Part shown: positions 34,807 to 45,141 of the stretch, piece by piece
How the letters are laid out: every line of letters begins with the position of its first letter
How positions within the stretch are numbered: the stretch's first letter is position 1
Assembly: GCF_010668395.1 (NCBI RefSeq)
Contig: NZ_WUEY01000001.1
Coordinates: forward strand, 124,001-188,000
DNA length: 64,000 nt
Direction: 5' to 3'
Origin: Martinezella lusitana
Lineage (GTDB): Bacteria > Pseudomonadota > Alphaproteobacteria > Rhizobiales > Rhizobiaceae
Position numbers and translations under genes: made by a program
Notes under the pieces: model-generated
Databases searched by the model: none
What the model saw: only the letters and a program-made list of their open reading frames with translations
What the model was told of the DNA's origin: nothing

Positions 34807-36561
34807 TTATCTATTTTGTGCCTTCAAGGCGCTGCGCATATACTTCTGGAACACCGTCTCGATGATGTCGGGACTGACCGGTTTCAGGATGACGTCATCC
34901 ATGCCGGCATCCACGCATTCCTTGCGATCCCGCTCGAAAGCCTGGGTCAGAACGCCGACGATCGGTATGTGCGATCCGCTTCCCTTCTCGGCACCGCGGA
35001 TCAGCCTGGCAGCCTCGAAACCGTTCAGGCCCGGCAGTGAAATGTCCATCAGGATCAGCTCGGGACGATGCTCCTGCCACAGCCTTACGGCTTCGTCGCC
35101 ACTCGCGGCGATCACGTAGCTGTATCCCAGCCCCTCAAGGATCTGCGAGAAGACGATCTGGTTGATGTCGTTGTCTTCGGCGACCAGGATCTGCGCACGG
35201 CGCTCGTCGCCGTTCACGCGCCGCCATTCCGGCGCAAGTCCCGGCTCCATGAACTCGCCAAGCTCGCCGCGAATGTTGCGGTTGAAATGACGCGCGATCA
35301 GGAAAGCCAGCTCCGTGGCGAGCTGCGAGCCATCCAGCGACATGGCGGTCAGGTTCTGCCGTTCGGCGAGTTCTATGCCGCGTTTGCCGAGCTGGTTGTC
35401 GACGATGACGAGATCGATCTTGACGCCATGCGCGCTCGCCAGGTCCAGAAACGCCGCTTCTTCGTTCTCGTTGTGAACCACACAGGCTTCGAAGCCGTAT
35501 TTCTCAAGCGTCTTCAGGGCAGCGGTTTCGGCGGCAAAATCGGCCGTGACCACCAGCACCTTGCGGCCGCTGAAATTTTCCGGAACGAAGGTTTCCATGG
35601 CGGCCGGGCGGCGCGAGATGGTCTGCAGCGCGGCCACCGGAACATAGGCGCGGCGATAGGAGCGATCGCTGTTTTCCCTGATACTCGATGCGAGCGTGAA
35701 TTCGTCGAAATCGGCACCGTCCTTCGGCAGGTCCTGCATGGTGCAGACCAGGAAATAACGGCCGGGTTTGCCGATGCGCTGCTTGCGGGTGACGATGTCG
35801 CGCTCGACGCCGTCGCGGGCGATCTGACGCTGCCGCGAGATCGACATTTCGCCCGTCTCGATCACATGCCGGTCGCTTTCGTGAAAGCGGTTGGCGAGAT
35901 CGGTGGAGAAGAGATCGATGCTCTTGCGGCCCCGCACCTCGTCCGCCGCGGTCTGATATTTGTCGCAGAATGCCCTGTTGACGGCGACGTAGACCAGGTT
36001 CTGGTCCTTGACGAAAACCGGGAACGGCAGGTTGTCGAGAATATCCTCGGTGAGCTGCACGCGCTCCATGTCGACGCGCCACTGCTCCTCGCGCTTCTTG
36101 ACCTCGGAAACGTCGGATATGATGCAGAAGCCGATGCCGGACGACAGTCGCCGCTTGATGATCCGCACCCAGCGCTCGTCGCTGAAATGCTCCGTCGTCT
36201 CGTATCGCTCGCGCCAATGCGTGGCGATGCGCTGCGATATCCAGTCGTCGCGGTTGGCGGCGGTTTTGCTCGGGCTGCGCTGATAGCGGATGCCCGTATC
36301 GAAGACCGCGCCCAGGAAATCGCGCAGGCGGGTCGAGGGTTGCAGGAATTCCGGCTGGATCGGAAAGAAATTCAGAATCTGCCGGCTGGCGAACAGCAGC
36401 AGATCGTTCTTGTCATAAGCGAAAAAGGCGCTGGAGAGGCCATCGCAGAAAACGTCGAAGAGCATTGCCTGCAGATTGCCGCCGAAAGGCGCATCAGCGG
36501 TCATCATTGCCAAAGCTGCCTTGTCAATCTCGGCAGTCATTCGTTGGATTCCTACACTCAA
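34807..36561 (-). CDS. PAS-PAS-receiver-receiver protein without kinase domain
   Basis: The product is 584 residues. Two PAS-type domains (about 38-155 and 170-285; the second has DILDNLPFPVFVKDQNLVYV) are followed by two receiver domains. Receiver 1 (about 333-430) keeps Asp388 but lacks the usual acidic pair. Receiver 2 (about 457-575) is canonical, with Glu462/Asp463, Asp506 in LILMDISLPG, Thr539 and Lys560. No histidine kinase, HPt, GGDEF, HTH or other output is present. This is an unusual order, since PAS sensors normally precede a kinase. It is divergent from mutL. Confidence 0.85.
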   Translation of the reverse strand: MSVGIQRMTAEIDKAALAMMTADAPFGGNLQAMLFDVFCDGLSSAFFAYDKNDLLLFASRQILNFFPIQPEFLQPSTRLRDFLGAVFDTGIRYQRSPSKTAANRDDWISQRIATHWRERYETTEHFSDERWVRIIKRRLSSGIGFCIISDVSEVKKREEQWRVDMERVQLTEDILDNLPFPVFVKDQNLVYVAVNRAFCDKYQTAADEVRGRKSIDLFSTDLANRFHESDRHVIETGEMSISRQRQIARDGVERDIVTRKQRIGKPGRYFLVCTMQDLPKDGADFDEFTLASSIRENSDRSYRRAYVPVAALQTISRRPAAMETFVPENFSGRKVLVVTADFAAETAALKTLEKYGFEACVVHNENEEAAFLDLASAHGVKIDLVIVDNQLGKRGIELAERQNLTAMSLDGSQLATELAFLIARHFNRNIRGELGEFMEPGLAPEWRRVNGDERRAQILVAEDNDINQIVFSQILEGLGYSYVIAASGDEAVRLWQEHRPELILMDISLPGLNGFEAARLIRGAEKGSGSHIPIVGVLTQAFERDRKECVDAGMDDVILKPVSPDIIETVFQKYMRSALKAQNR

Positions 36562-36884
36562 CCTATATTACAGCACGGCAAATCGACAGGGCGGCGTTCG
36601 CTCTAGGGTATAAATTTTGGAAATTGCATGCTGGCCTTGGACTTGAAGCAAATGGCACCTGGCTCATGGAAATTGACGGCCACCAACCTGCCATCAAAGA
36701 GCCCTCAGCATGCACGAAACGCGCCACCTGCGGTCATTTCAAGTTTCTCTGCCCGCAACCTGTCATCTTTCCCTTAAACATTGATTAAATTTCTTAACAA
36801 AGCCTCGGCCGGAAACGGGTGGATGAAGACCGGGCTGCCGCCTTTCCTCTTCCCACACTGCCGCGAATCCACGACAATGGCGCC
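36562..36884. other. divergent intergenic region before mutL
   Basis: These 323 bases separate the divergent PAS-receiver gene and mutL. An AT-rich patch lies at 36770-36800. An in-frame ATG at 36819 extends mutL but without homology or binding site. I see no other gene or defined palindrome. Confidence 0.5.
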
Positions 36885-38717
36885 ATGACCATCAAGCTAC
36901 TCTCCGAAACACTGATCAACCAGATTGCCGCCGGCGAAGTTATCGAACGCCCGGCGAGCGCCGCCAAGGAGCTGATCGAAAACGCGCTGGACGCCGGCGC
37001 GACCCGTGTGGAGATCGCGACCGCAGGCGGCGGCAAGGCGCTGCTCAGGGTGACCGACAACGGCTCCGGCATGGAAGAGGCGGATCTCGAGCTTGCGGTC
37101 CGGCGCCATTGCACCTCGAAGATCTCCGAGACGCTGGAAGACATCCGCACCCTCGGCTTTCGCGGCGAGGCGCTGCCCTCCATCGGCTCCGTGGCGAAAC
37201 TTTCCATAGCAAGCCGAAGGGTAGGCGCAACGGGCGGCGCGGAGATCGCTGTTGCCGGCGGCAAGGTTCTGCATCTGCGGCCCGCGGCCGCCAATCCCGG
37301 CACGATCGTCGAGGTGCGCGACCTGTTCTTCGCAACACCGGCACGCCTGAAATTCCTGAAGACGGAAAGGGCGGAGGCGGCCGCGATCACCGAAGTCGTC
37401 AAGCGCATGGCGATCGCCTTTCCCCGCGTGCGCTTCGTGCTGTCGGGCAGCGACCGCTCGACGCTGGAGTTTCCCGCGACCGGCGACGACCATCTCGCCC
37501 GCATGGCGCAGGTGCTCGGCGCCGAATTCAAGGACAACGCCATCGCGCTCGACGCCGTGCGCGAGGATGTGAGCCTTAGCGGCTTTGCCGGCGTGCCGAC
37601 CTTCAATCGCGGCAACTCCGCCCATCAATATGCCTTCGTCAACGGCCGGCCGGTGCAGGACAAGCTGATCCTCTCGGCCATTCGCGGCGCCTATGCCGAG
37701 ACCATTCCCGCCGGGCGCTACCCCGTCGCCGTGCTTTCGCTGAGGCTCGATCCCGCGCTGGTCGACGTCAATGTGCATCCCGCGAAATCCGACGTTCGCT
37801 TCCGCGATCCGGGGCTGGTTCGCGGCCTGATCGTCGGCGCGGTGCGCGAGGCGCTGGCGCGCGAAGGCGACCGTGCCGCAACGACCGGGGCGGATGGCAT
37901 GCTGCGCGCCTTCACGGCCGGACGGTCCGGATTCCAGCCGGGTTGGCGCCCCTCGCCCGCGGCCGCTCCCTGGACGCCGGAAACGTCGCCGTCCCGCCCC
38001 TATGAAAGACAGGCTGCAGCGGCAGGCTATGGATTTGCCGAGAGGCCGCAGGCCGCCTTCGAAGGGCTGGTCATGCCCACCGCCCGCGCCGAGACAGCGC
38101 CACCTGTTGAACCGGTGCGTGCCGAGGAACCGGCGAGGTTTCCGCTGGGTGCCGCCCGCGCGCAACTGCACGAGAACTATATCGTCGCCCAGACCGAGAA
38201 CGGACTTGTGATCGTCGACCAGCACGCGGCACACGAGCGGCTGGTCTTCGAGGCCATGCGCAAGGCGCTGCATTCGAAGCGCCTGTCGTCGCAGGTGTTG
38301 CTCATCCCCGAGATCGTCGACCTGCCCGAGGAGGACTGCGACCGATTGATGGTATTTGCCGAAGAGCTTGGCGAGCTCGGGCTTGCCATCGAGCGTTTCG
38401 GCCCGGGTGCCATCGCCGTGCGGGAGACGCCGGCCATGCTCGGCGAGGTCGATGCGCAAGGACTGGTGCGGCAGCTGGCCGACGAGATCGCCGAATGGGA
38501 TACGGCCTCCGGGCTTGCCGCCAAGCTGGAATATGTGGCCGCGACCATGGCCTGCCACGGCTCGGTGCGGTCCGGCCGGCGTTTGCGGCCGGAAGAGATG
38601 AATGCGCTTTTGCGCCAGATGGAGGCGACGCCCGGCTCCGGGCAGTGCAATCATGGCCGGCCGACCTATATAGAGCTGAAACTCTCGGACATCGAGCGGC
38701 TGTTCGGGCGCAGTTGA
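36885..38717 (+). CDS. mutL: DNA mismatch repair protein MutL
   Basis: The product is 610 residues from ATG 36885 ([20 protein letters not shown]). The GHKL ATPase domain has [29 protein letters not shown] and [10 protein letters not shown] proline-rich linker at about 335-420 joins the C-terminal dimerisation domain. The endonuclease motif [12 protein letters not shown] is present, along with [11 protein letters not shown] and CNHGRPT, so this MutL is of the nicking type, as expected where MutH is absent. mutS is not in the window. Confidence 0.96.
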   Translation: MTIKLLSETLINQIAAGEVIERPASAAKELIENALDAGATRVEIATAGGGKALLRVTDNGSGMEEADLELAVRRHCTSKISETLEDIRTLGFRGEALPSIGSVAKLSIASRRVGATGGAEIAVAGGKVLHLRPAAANPGTIVEVRDLFFATPARLKFLKTERAEAAAITEVVKRMAIAFPRVRFVLSGSDRSTLEFPATGDDHLARMAQVLGAEFKDNAIALDAVREDVSLSGFAGVPTFNRGNSAHQYAFVNGRPVQDKLILSAIRGAYAETIPAGRYPVAVLSLRLDPALVDVNVHPAKSDVRFRDPGLVRGLIVGAVREALAREGDRAATTGADGMLRAFTAGRSGFQPGWRPSPAAAPWTPETSPSRPYERQAAAAGYGFAERPQAAFEGLVMPTARAETAPPVEPVRAEEPARFPLGAARAQLHENYIVAQTENGLVIVDQHAAHERLVFEAMRKALHSKRLSSQVLLIPEIVDLPEEDCDRLMVFAEELGELGLAIERFGPGAIAVRETPAMLGEVDAQGLVRQLADEIAEWDTASGLAAKLEYVAATMACHGSVRSGRRLRPEEMNALLRQMEATPGSGQCNHGRPTYIELKLSDIERLFGRS

Positions 38718-38857
38718 AACGACCGGCTTTATAGGACAATTGAGCGCTCCGCGCATTCCAGCTGGAAGCCGCTGCGCACTTTTCCCGGAAATCCTCTGGA
38801 AAAGTCCCGCCTGGCGCGGTATGGCAAACAGGTGATAGAGATCAAGGACGGCGTCAG

Positions 38858-39088
38858 ATGAATCTTTTCGAAGGACATGGAAACCGCGAGGCGAAGATTC
38901 GCTATCTCGACGGCGATTTCCAGATCCTGATGCCGGGCTCCTACGTCGTCTGCGCCATGACCGGCAAGCACATTGCCCTCGATGAGCTGCGCTACTGGAG
39001 CGTTGCCCGGCAGGAGCCCTATGCCGACGTCATCACCTCGCTCGAGGCCGAGAAGCGCGCCGGCGCGCTTCCCAATCAGAAGCGCTGA
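38858..39088 (+). CDS. DUF2093 domain protein
   Basis: The product is 76 residues and matches DUF2093 over its whole length (MNLFEGHGNREAKIRYLDGD, FQILMPGSYVVCAMTGKHIA, LDELRYWSVARQEPY). The family is short and confined to alphaproteobacteria, with no known function. It lies 140 bases after mutL and convergent to lpxK. Confidence 0.92.
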   Translation: MNLFEGHGNREAKIRYLDGDFQILMPGSYVVCAMTGKHIALDELRYWSVARQEPYADVITSLEAEKRAGALPNQKR

Positions 39089-39117
39089 CGTCTCTCGCTG
39101 ACCAAGCTGCCAGTATC

Positions 39118-40167
39118 TTAGACCGCCTTGCCGCTTTGCTTTTCCCGCAAGCGGCGGTCGCGCGCGGCTGCAACCGCCCTGTCGATGATCAATCCCGGCG
39201 CCTGTGGATCGTCGAAGACCATATCGATCTCGATCACCCTGCAGCGCCGCAGCAATTCACTGGCGCGGCCATGATGGCCGATCAGGCGCACATAGTCCTT
39301 CGATGTCGTGACGATCTCCAGACCTTCGCGCGACGCGATGTCGAGCATGTCTGAGACTTCGTCCTCGCCGGGATGTTCATGGTCTCCGAAGCTGCGGCGT
39401 ATGGCGATATTCGCGCCGAGCGACTCGACCGTGCGGAAGAATTTGCCGGGATCGGCGATACCGGCGAAGGCAAGCACGCCGCGGCCGCGCAGATCTTCCT
39501 GGCCGCGCACTCTGACGCTCGCGGCAAAGAAGGGCTTTCCAGCCCTTGCCGCAAGGCGAACGACGCGATCGGCGGCGTTGCCCTCGCCCACCTTCAACAG
39601 AGCCGAGGCATAGAGAAGCTGTGTGCGCAGCGGGGCGCGCACCGGGCCGCCCGGAACGAGATGGCCGTTGCCGATGCCTCTGGTCGCATCGATCACCACC
39701 AGAGCGTAATCGATGGCAAGATGGGCGCTCTGGAAGCCGTCATCCATGATGATGAGATCGGCGCCCTCGCGCACCAGCCTTTCCGCACCTTCGGCGCGGC
39801 GGCGGGCAATGACCGTCAGCGCCTCACGGGCGAGCAGCAGCGGCTCGTCGCCGACCGCCGTGGCGTGGTGATGCGCGGGATCGACGACCGTAGTCACATC
39901 GAGCGAGCCGCCATAGCCGCGGCTCAGAAAACCGGGCTTCAGCCCCTTCGCCTTCGCAGCCTGGGCAAGGGCAAGCGCCGTCGGCGTCTTGCCGGCGCCG
40001 CCGACCGTAAAATTGCCGACGCAGATGACCGGCACCGGCACGGAGGCCCGCTTGCCATTCACCATTCGACGCCCGGCAATGCGGCCGTACAGGAAGGAAA
40101 AGGGTGAGAGCCCCCAGGCACGCCAATCCGGCTTTCGCCACCAGAAAGGTGGGGCTTCCGATACCAT
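39118..40167 (-). CDS. lpxK: tetraacyldisaccharide 4'-kinase
   Basis: The product is 349 residues. The P-loop is TVGGAGKTP (54-62, after VICVGNF), followed by [15 protein letters not shown] and IIMDDGFQ, all LpxK signatures. The enzyme phosphorylates the lipid A disaccharide at the 4' position at the inner membrane. It ends the operon pmbA, phosphatase, DUF4170, waaA, HAD, lpxK. Confidence 0.95.
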   Translation of the reverse strand: MVSEAPPFWWRKPDWRAWGLSPFSFLYGRIAGRRMVNGKRASVPVPVICVGNFTVGGAGKTPTALALAQAAKAKGLKPGFLSRGYGGSLDVTTVVDPAHHHATAVGDEPLLLAREALTVIARRRAEGAERLVREGADLIIMDDGFQSAHLAIDYALVVIDATRGIGNGHLVPGGPVRAPLRTQLLYASALLKVGEGNAADRVVRLAARAGKPFFAASVRVRGQEDLRGRGVLAFAGIADPGKFFRTVESLGANIAIRRSFGDHEHPGEDEVSDMLDIASREGLEIVTTSKDYVRLIGHHGRASELLRRCRVIEIDMVFDDPQAPGLIIDRAVAAARDRRLREKQSGKAV

Positions 40168-40251
40168 GCGTCTAATCCAGCCCTATACTTGTGCCTGCAA
40201 CAAGCCGGCAAGAAAGGCCAGATTGCGTGAAAAAGCAAGCCATTGCCAGGG

Positions 40252-40983
40252 TCAGGCCGATTGCGCCACAGGCATGAGCAGGCTTTCCAGCTCCGTGATG
40301 TCGTTGAGGCAATAATCGGAGGCGGCCGTCAGCGTCTCACGCGAGCCGGTGCCTGTCAGCACGCCGACGGTCAGGCCGACGCCGGCGTTGCGCCCCATAT
40401 GGAGGTCGTGATTGTTGTCGCCGACGACGGCGACCTGTGCGGGCGAAAGACCCGTCGCCGCATAGAAGCCGAGCACCATTCCCGGCTCCGGCTTGGTGCC
40501 GAAACCGCTGTCGTAACCGGCGATGTAATCGAGATAGTCGATGAAGCCGAAGCGGCGAGCCGTCTGCCGGATGGAGCGCTCGTTGTCGCTGGAAGCCACG
40601 CCCAGCTTGTAGCCCCGCTCGCGCAGGCGCTGGAAGAAGGCGGCAAGATCGGTGACGGGCGAGGAAAAGTCGGCCGCGTGCGCGAAGAGCGCATCGAGTT
40701 TTTCCACCAGCTCCGCGACATCCATTTTCGAGCCGGCGGCCACCAGTCCCTCGGAAATCTGCCTGGTATTGCCGGCTGCCAGCAGGCTGTCGGGCACGAT
40801 ATGTCCGGAGACCGGATCCATGCCGCATGCGGAGAGAAGATGATCGGCCAGAAGCGGATCGTCCTTGGCGGCGATCCTTGCAAGCTCGCGATTGACCGGC
40901 AGCCAGCTCTGGTCATAGTCGAGCAGCGTGCCGTCCTTGTCGAAAAGAATGCCCGCAATCGCTCCCAGCTTGACCGCCGTCAT
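40252..40983 (-). CDS. HAD family phosphatase
   Basis: The product is 243 residues with HAD motifs: Asp15 and Asp17 in ILFDKDGTLLD, VASSDN, the lysine region GTKPEPGM and VVGDNNHDL. It resembles phosphoglycolate phosphatase-like enzymes with a helical cap. It starts 12 bases after the waaA stop and precedes lpxK, so a role in sugar-phosphate or Kdo metabolism is possible. The substrate is not readable from sequence. Confidence 0.88.
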   Translation of the reverse strand: MTAVKLGAIAGILFDKDGTLLDYDQSWLPVNRELARIAAKDDPLLADHLLSACGMDPVSGHIVPDSLLAAGNTRQISEGLVAAGSKMDVAELVEKLDALFAHAADFSSPVTDLAAFFQRLRERGYKLGVASSDNERSIRQTARRFGFIDYLDYIAGYDSGFGTKPEPGMVLGFYAATGLSPAQVAVVGDNNHDLHMGRNAGVGLTVGVLTGTGSRETLTAASDYCLNDITELESLLMPVAQSA

Positions 40984-40995
40984 GCTCTTCCCTTC

Positions 40996-42315
40996 TTATC
41001 CATTCGCCATCGTCTTCGGCATCAGCCGCGCCTTCACCGAAAGCGGGTTGATGTAGGGCTCCAGCCCCTTGACCGTTGCGGCCAGGGCACCGCGCATTTC
41101 ATGCACGGCAGCAAAGCCGGCATCGATCATGCCGCGCCGAGCCGTGTCGTTGGTCAGCAGATAATGCACGCCGCGCGCCAGCATTTCCGTGTCGCGCACC
41201 ACGCGGGCGCTGCCACGGCGGGCGAGCAGCTGATAGGAATCGCGGAAGTTCTGGACGTGGCCGCCGGTCAGGATGGCGCAACCGAGCATCGCCGGCTCGA
41301 GCGGATTCTGGCCGCCTTCGTTGAACAGCGACTTGCCCATGAAGGCGACTTCGGTCATCCGCAGGTAAAGCCCCATCTCGCCGATCGTATCGCCGAGGAA
41401 GACATCGACATCCGGCGAGAGGATATCGTTGCGGGTGCGCCGCGCCACTTTAAGACCCTGTTCGACAAGCATCGCCTCGATCGCGTCGCAGCGCTCGGGA
41501 TGGCGCGGCACGATGATGGTGAGCTGGCCGTTGTGCTCCTTCAGCATCGAGTGAACGGACGCAGCCGCGCCCTCTTCGCCCTCGAACGTCGAGACCGCGG
41601 CCCAGGTCTTGCGGTTGCCGATCTGCTTCATATAGCTCGCAAGCGTCGGCGCATCGTAGGACGGCGCGTCCGTATCGACCTTGAGATTGCCCGATCTGAT
41701 CACCTGCACCGCGCCGAGATCGCGGAAACGTTCGGCATCGAGATCGGACTGGGCCACGACCAGCGCCAGATTTTCGAACAGCGCTTCGGCAAGCGAGGGA
41801 TGCCGGCTCCAGCGGGCAAAGGAACGATCCGACATGCGGGCATTGACGAGGATTTGCGGAATGCGACGGCGCCCAAGCTCCAGGATGGTCGTCGGCCAGA
41901 TCTCGGATTCGGCGAAAATAGCGCAATCGGGCTGCCAGTAGTCGAGGAAGCGCTTGATAGCGGGCTTGAGGTCGAGCGGCACGTATTGATGGATGACCTC
42001 TTCGCCGAGGCGCTGCTCCGCGACCTTGGCCGAAGTGATCGTACCCGTCGTCAGGATGACGTGAATGTCACGGCGGCGGATTTCACGGATCAGCGGAATG
42101 ACTGCCGAGGTCTCGCCCACGCTTGCCGCATGAAACCAGACCAGTGGCCCCTGCGGGCGGTTGGCGCTCGCATAGCCGGAGCGCTCCAGTTTGCGGGAGC
42201 CGTCTTCCTTGCCCTTTGCCGCGCGAACCGCGAGATAAGGCCCGATGAAAGGGTAGACGGCGATGCCGCCAAAACGATAGGCGCTCAAGGCAAGACGCGC
42301 CCTGAGGCTACTCAT
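40996..42315 (-). CDS. waaA: 3-deoxy-D-manno-octulosonic acid transferase
   Basis: The product is 439 residues of the GT30 family. It has a short N-terminal membrane-associated helix, VWFHAASVGE (catalytic Glu), TTGTITSAKVA, FAESEIWPTTI and FNEGGQNPLEPAMLGC. It transfers Kdo to lipid A precursors. The order with lpxK and a phosphatase gives a coherent lipid A-Kdo unit. It is a few hundred bases downstream of the DUF4170 gene. Confidence 0.95.
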   Translation of the reverse strand: MSSLRARLALSAYRFGGIAVYPFIGPYLAVRAAKGKEDGSRKLERSGYASANRPQGPLVWFHAASVGETSAVIPLIREIRRRDIHVILTTGTITSAKVAEQRLGEEVIHQYVPLDLKPAIKRFLDYWQPDCAIFAESEIWPTTILELGRRRIPQILVNARMSDRSFARWSRHPSLAEALFENLALVVAQSDLDAERFRDLGAVQVIRSGNLKVDTDAPSYDAPTLASYMKQIGNRKTWAAVSTFEGEEGAAASVHSMLKEHNGQLTIIVPRHPERCDAIEAMLVEQGLKVARRTRNDILSPDVDVFLGDTIGEMGLYLRMTEVAFMGKSLFNEGGQNPLEPAMLGCAILTGGHVQNFRDSYQLLARRGSARVVRDTEMLARGVHYLLTNDTARRGMIDAGFAAVHEMRGALAATVKGLEPYINPLSVKARLMPKTMANG

Positions 42316-42495
42316 TTCGATCGCCTCCCATCCCAGCTGATCATCATCGATGCCAAATCCCGATTTGCAATCGGCCGCATAAACAGCCGAATTTTCGTTC
42401 TTATTGTGTCAAAGATACTGCTTCATGGCCGGATTTAAAGCGGTAACGCCTCACCGGATGGAGATATCAAATGCAAAGTTTGGTGCGAGGTGACC

Positions 42496-42741
42496 TCAGG
42501 ATGCCGCCTTTTCCTGCGGATCGAGCAAGCGATGCAGGTGGACGATGAAATAACGCATATGAGCATTGTCGACTGTCTGCTGCGCCTTGGATTTCCACGC
42601 CGTCAGCGCGCTCGCATAGTCGGGATACATGCCGACGATATCGAGCTCATTGAGATTGCGGAACTGAACTTCTTCGAGGTTTTCCAATTCACCACCGAAG
42701 ACTAGGTGCAGGAGCTGCTTTTGGCTGCTGGTATTCGTCAT
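42496..42741 (-). CDS. DUF4170 domain protein
   Basis: The product is 81 residues and matches DUF4170: LLHLVFGGELENLEEVQFRN, DIVGMYPDYASALTAWKSKA, MRYFIVHLHRLLDP. These small proteins are known from alphaproteobacteria and often lie next to waaA. The function is unknown. It is in the lipid A operon, 180 bases before waaA and 61 bases after the phosphatase gene. Confidence 0.9.
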   Translation of the reverse strand: MTNTSSQKQLLHLVFGGELENLEEVQFRNLNELDIVGMYPDYASALTAWKSKAQQTVDNAHMRYFIVHLHRLLDPQEKAAS

Positions 42742-42802
42742 TTTCGTCTCTTTCTGCTGTCATCCCCCTCCGCTCTTCATCTGAGGGATTTTGACCAAAA
42801 GG

Positions 42803-43612
42803 TCAACCGTCTCGTCGGTGCGAGAGCTGGCGGAGAAATTCCGGCAATTGCGATGCCGATGCCCCGCAAAGTTCGCCATGGGATACCTCGGCACGATTGT
42901 AGCGCAGGGCATCGCCCGAAAGATCCACGAGCGCACCCCCGGCCCGCTCCAGAATGAGATCGGCCGCGGCCAGATCCCAGTCGTGGGAGTTGCGCTTGAC
43001 AAGCGTTCCCTCCAGCCGGCCATCCGCCACCATGGCAAGGCGATAGGCAAGCGAGGGAACGTGCTTCACCCGCTCGACCGTCTTGCGGAAGTCCGGATCG
43101 AAGCCCTTGATCATATCCTCGCCGGTCGCCAGCCGGTGGACATCGTCGCCTACCCGGTGGGAAACGCTGATCGGCTTGCCGTTCTTCAGGGCCTGCCCGC
43201 CGGCCGTCGCCACGAACAGCTCGTCCAGCGCCGGCGCGAACAGAACCCCCGCCACGGGCCGCCCGTCGGTGACGACGGCGACGCTCACGCACCACAGATC
43301 CGAGCCTGCGAGAAAGCCCCTGGTGCCGTCGATCGGATCGACGACGAAGACCGTCGCCTGCGACAGCCGCGCGGCGTCATCGTCCGTCTCCTCGGAAAGC
43401 CAGCCATAATCCGGACGTGCCGAACGCAGGGTGGCGGCAAGACTTTCATTGGCGGCAAAATCGGCGGCGCTGACCGGGGACTGGCCGTTGTTCTTCCACC
43501 AGACCTCCGGCGATTGCCGGAAGAAACCGAGAGCGATCCTGCCCGCCTCGAGCGCGGCCTCAACAATCAGGTCCACATCGCTCAATCGGCCGGCCTTGTC
43601 GCTATCGATCAT
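42803..43612 (-). CDS. inositol monophosphatase / 3'(2'),5'-bisphosphate nucleotidase family protein
   Basis: The product is 269 residues. Metal-binding motifs of the IMPase superfamily are SEETDDD (Glu74) and VDPIDGTRGF (Asp92, Asp95), with HDWDLAAADLIL near the C-terminus. Members hydrolyse inositol phosphates, PAP (CysQ) or related compounds. The short active-site context looks closest to the CysQ type, but I cannot decide the substrate. It begins 26 bases after the pmbA stop. Confidence 0.85.
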   Translation of the reverse strand: MIDSDKAGRLSDVDLIVEAALEAGRIALGFFRQSPEVWWKNNGQSPVSAADFAANESLAATLRSARPDYGWLSEETDDDAARLSQATVFVVDPIDGTRGFLAGSDLWCVSVAVVTDGRPVAGVLFAPALDELFVATAGGQALKNGKPISVSHRVGDDVHRLATGEDMIKGFDPDFRKTVERVKHVPSLAYRLAMVADGRLEGTLVKRNSHDWDLAAADLILERAGGALVDLSGDALRYNRAEVSHGELCGASASQLPEFLRQLSHRRDG

Positions 43613-43638
43613 TCGCAGGTTCCAATCTCCGCTCGGCT

Positions 43639-44991
43639 TCAGCGGCCAGCCAGCGTCATGCCTTCGATCGCAAGCGTCGGAGCGGCGACGCCGAAATCGC
43701 GATCGATGTCGTTCGCCGGCGTCACGCGCATGAACATCTCCTTCAGATTGGAGGCAATGGTCACCTCCGACACGGGGAAGGTCAATTCGCCGTTCTCGAT
43801 CCAGAAGCCGGTGGCGCCGCGGCTGTATTCGCCGGTAATCATGTTGACGCCCTGGCCGATCAGCTCGGTGACATAGAAGCCCGTTCCGACGTTGCGGATC
43901 AGTTCCTCCGGCGAAATGTCGCCCGGCTCCAGCGCCAGATTGGTCGACGTGGGCGATACCGTGGTGCCGCCGCGCGCGCCGCGGCCGTTGGTCTTCAGGC
44001 CGCCGCCGATCTCGCGGGCCGTCGACGTGGAAAGGAACCAGGACTTCAGCACGCCGTCCTCGATCATGACGAGCCGCTTGCCGGACACGCCCTCGCCGTC
44101 GAAGGGACGGGAGGAAGGGCCACGCACGATCAGCGGATCGTCTGTTATCGAAAGGCCTGATTTCAGCACCTGCTGGCCCATCTTGTCGCGCAGGAAGCTC
44201 GTCTTGCGGGCAACGGAAGCGCCGTTGATCGCCCCGGCAATGTGGCCGACGAAACCGCGCGCGACGCGCGGATCGAAAACGACGGTGACATTCTTGTCCG
44301 TGGGGACCTGACGCGGATTGACGCGCTTGACGACTCGCTCACCGGCGCGGCGGCCGATCTCTTCGGCTGCGTCGAGATCGGCGAAATACAGGCGGCTGTC
44401 GAAATCATAGTCGCGCTCCATGCCGGTGCCTTCGCCGGCAATGACGCTGACGGAGCGCCCGAAGCGCGAGCCCTTATAGTGGCCGGCAAAACCATGCGAC
44501 GTGACGAGCACAAGGCCGCCCATGCCGGCGGAAGCGCCCGCGCCGGAGGAATTGGTGACACCGGAAACGGCGAGCGCCGCAGCCTCGGTCGCAAGGGCCG
44601 CTTCGCGCAGCTGCTCCGAGGAAACCTCGGTCGGATCGAACAGTTCGAGATCGGGATAGCTCTTGGCCAGATCCGCCTCATCGGCAAGGCAGGCAAAGGG
44701 ATCTTCCGGCGAAACCTTGGCCATCGCCACCGCGCGCTCGGCAAGAGCGTTCAGATCGAAGCCGGGATTGGCCGAGACGCTCGCCACGCGATTGCCAACG
44801 AAGACCCTCAAAGAGAAGTCGTCGCTCTCGGAGGATTCCGTGCCCTCGACCTTGCCGAGGCGGACGCTGACGGATTGGGCTCTCGAGCGCACCACCACGG
44901 CATCGGCCGCATCCGCACCGGCTTTCCGGGCGAGATCGATCAATTGGCTGGCACGGGAAAGCAGAGTGGCGGAATCGATTTCTGAGGTCAT
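43639..44991 (-). CDS. pmbA: TldD/PmbA family metallopeptidase (TldE)
   Basis: The product is 450 residues with the family layout: an N-terminal domain with DLARKAGADAADAVVVRSRA and a C-terminal domain with FDPRVARGFVGHIAGAINGA, SRPFDGEGVSG, STSTAREIGG and FYVTELIGQGVNMITGEYSR. PmbA/TldE works with TldD in degrading or maturing small peptides. The HExxxH motif belongs to TldD, not this partner, as expected. It heads the minus-strand operon leading to lpxK. Confidence 0.93.
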   Translation of the reverse strand: MTSEIDSATLLSRASQLIDLARKAGADAADAVVVRSRAQSVSVRLGKVEGTESSESDDFSLRVFVGNRVASVSANPGFDLNALAERAVAMAKVSPEDPFACLADEADLAKSYPDLELFDPTEVSSEQLREAALATEAAALAVSGVTNSSGAGASAGMGGLVLVTSHGFAGHYKGSRFGRSVSVIAGEGTGMERDYDFDSRLYFADLDAAEEIGRRAGERVVKRVNPRQVPTDKNVTVVFDPRVARGFVGHIAGAINGASVARKTSFLRDKMGQQVLKSGLSITDDPLIVRGPSSRPFDGEGVSGKRLVMIEDGVLKSWFLSTSTAREIGGGLKTNGRGARGGTTVSPTSTNLALEPGDISPEELIRNVGTGFYVTELIGQGVNMITGEYSRGATGFWIENGELTFPVSEVTIASNLKEMFMRVTPANDIDRDFGVAAPTLAIEGMTLAGR

Positions 44992-45141
44992 GACTTGGCC
45001 TTTCCTTCGCGTTCCATTTATTGTGCACTACATAAAGCATCAAGGGCGGCAAAGCCGATTCTTGTTCTAATCCCTTCACGCATGGTTGTTTATCATGACC
45101 GCGCGCCGCAACACCGCCTGCCCCACGGAAAGAAACAGACG

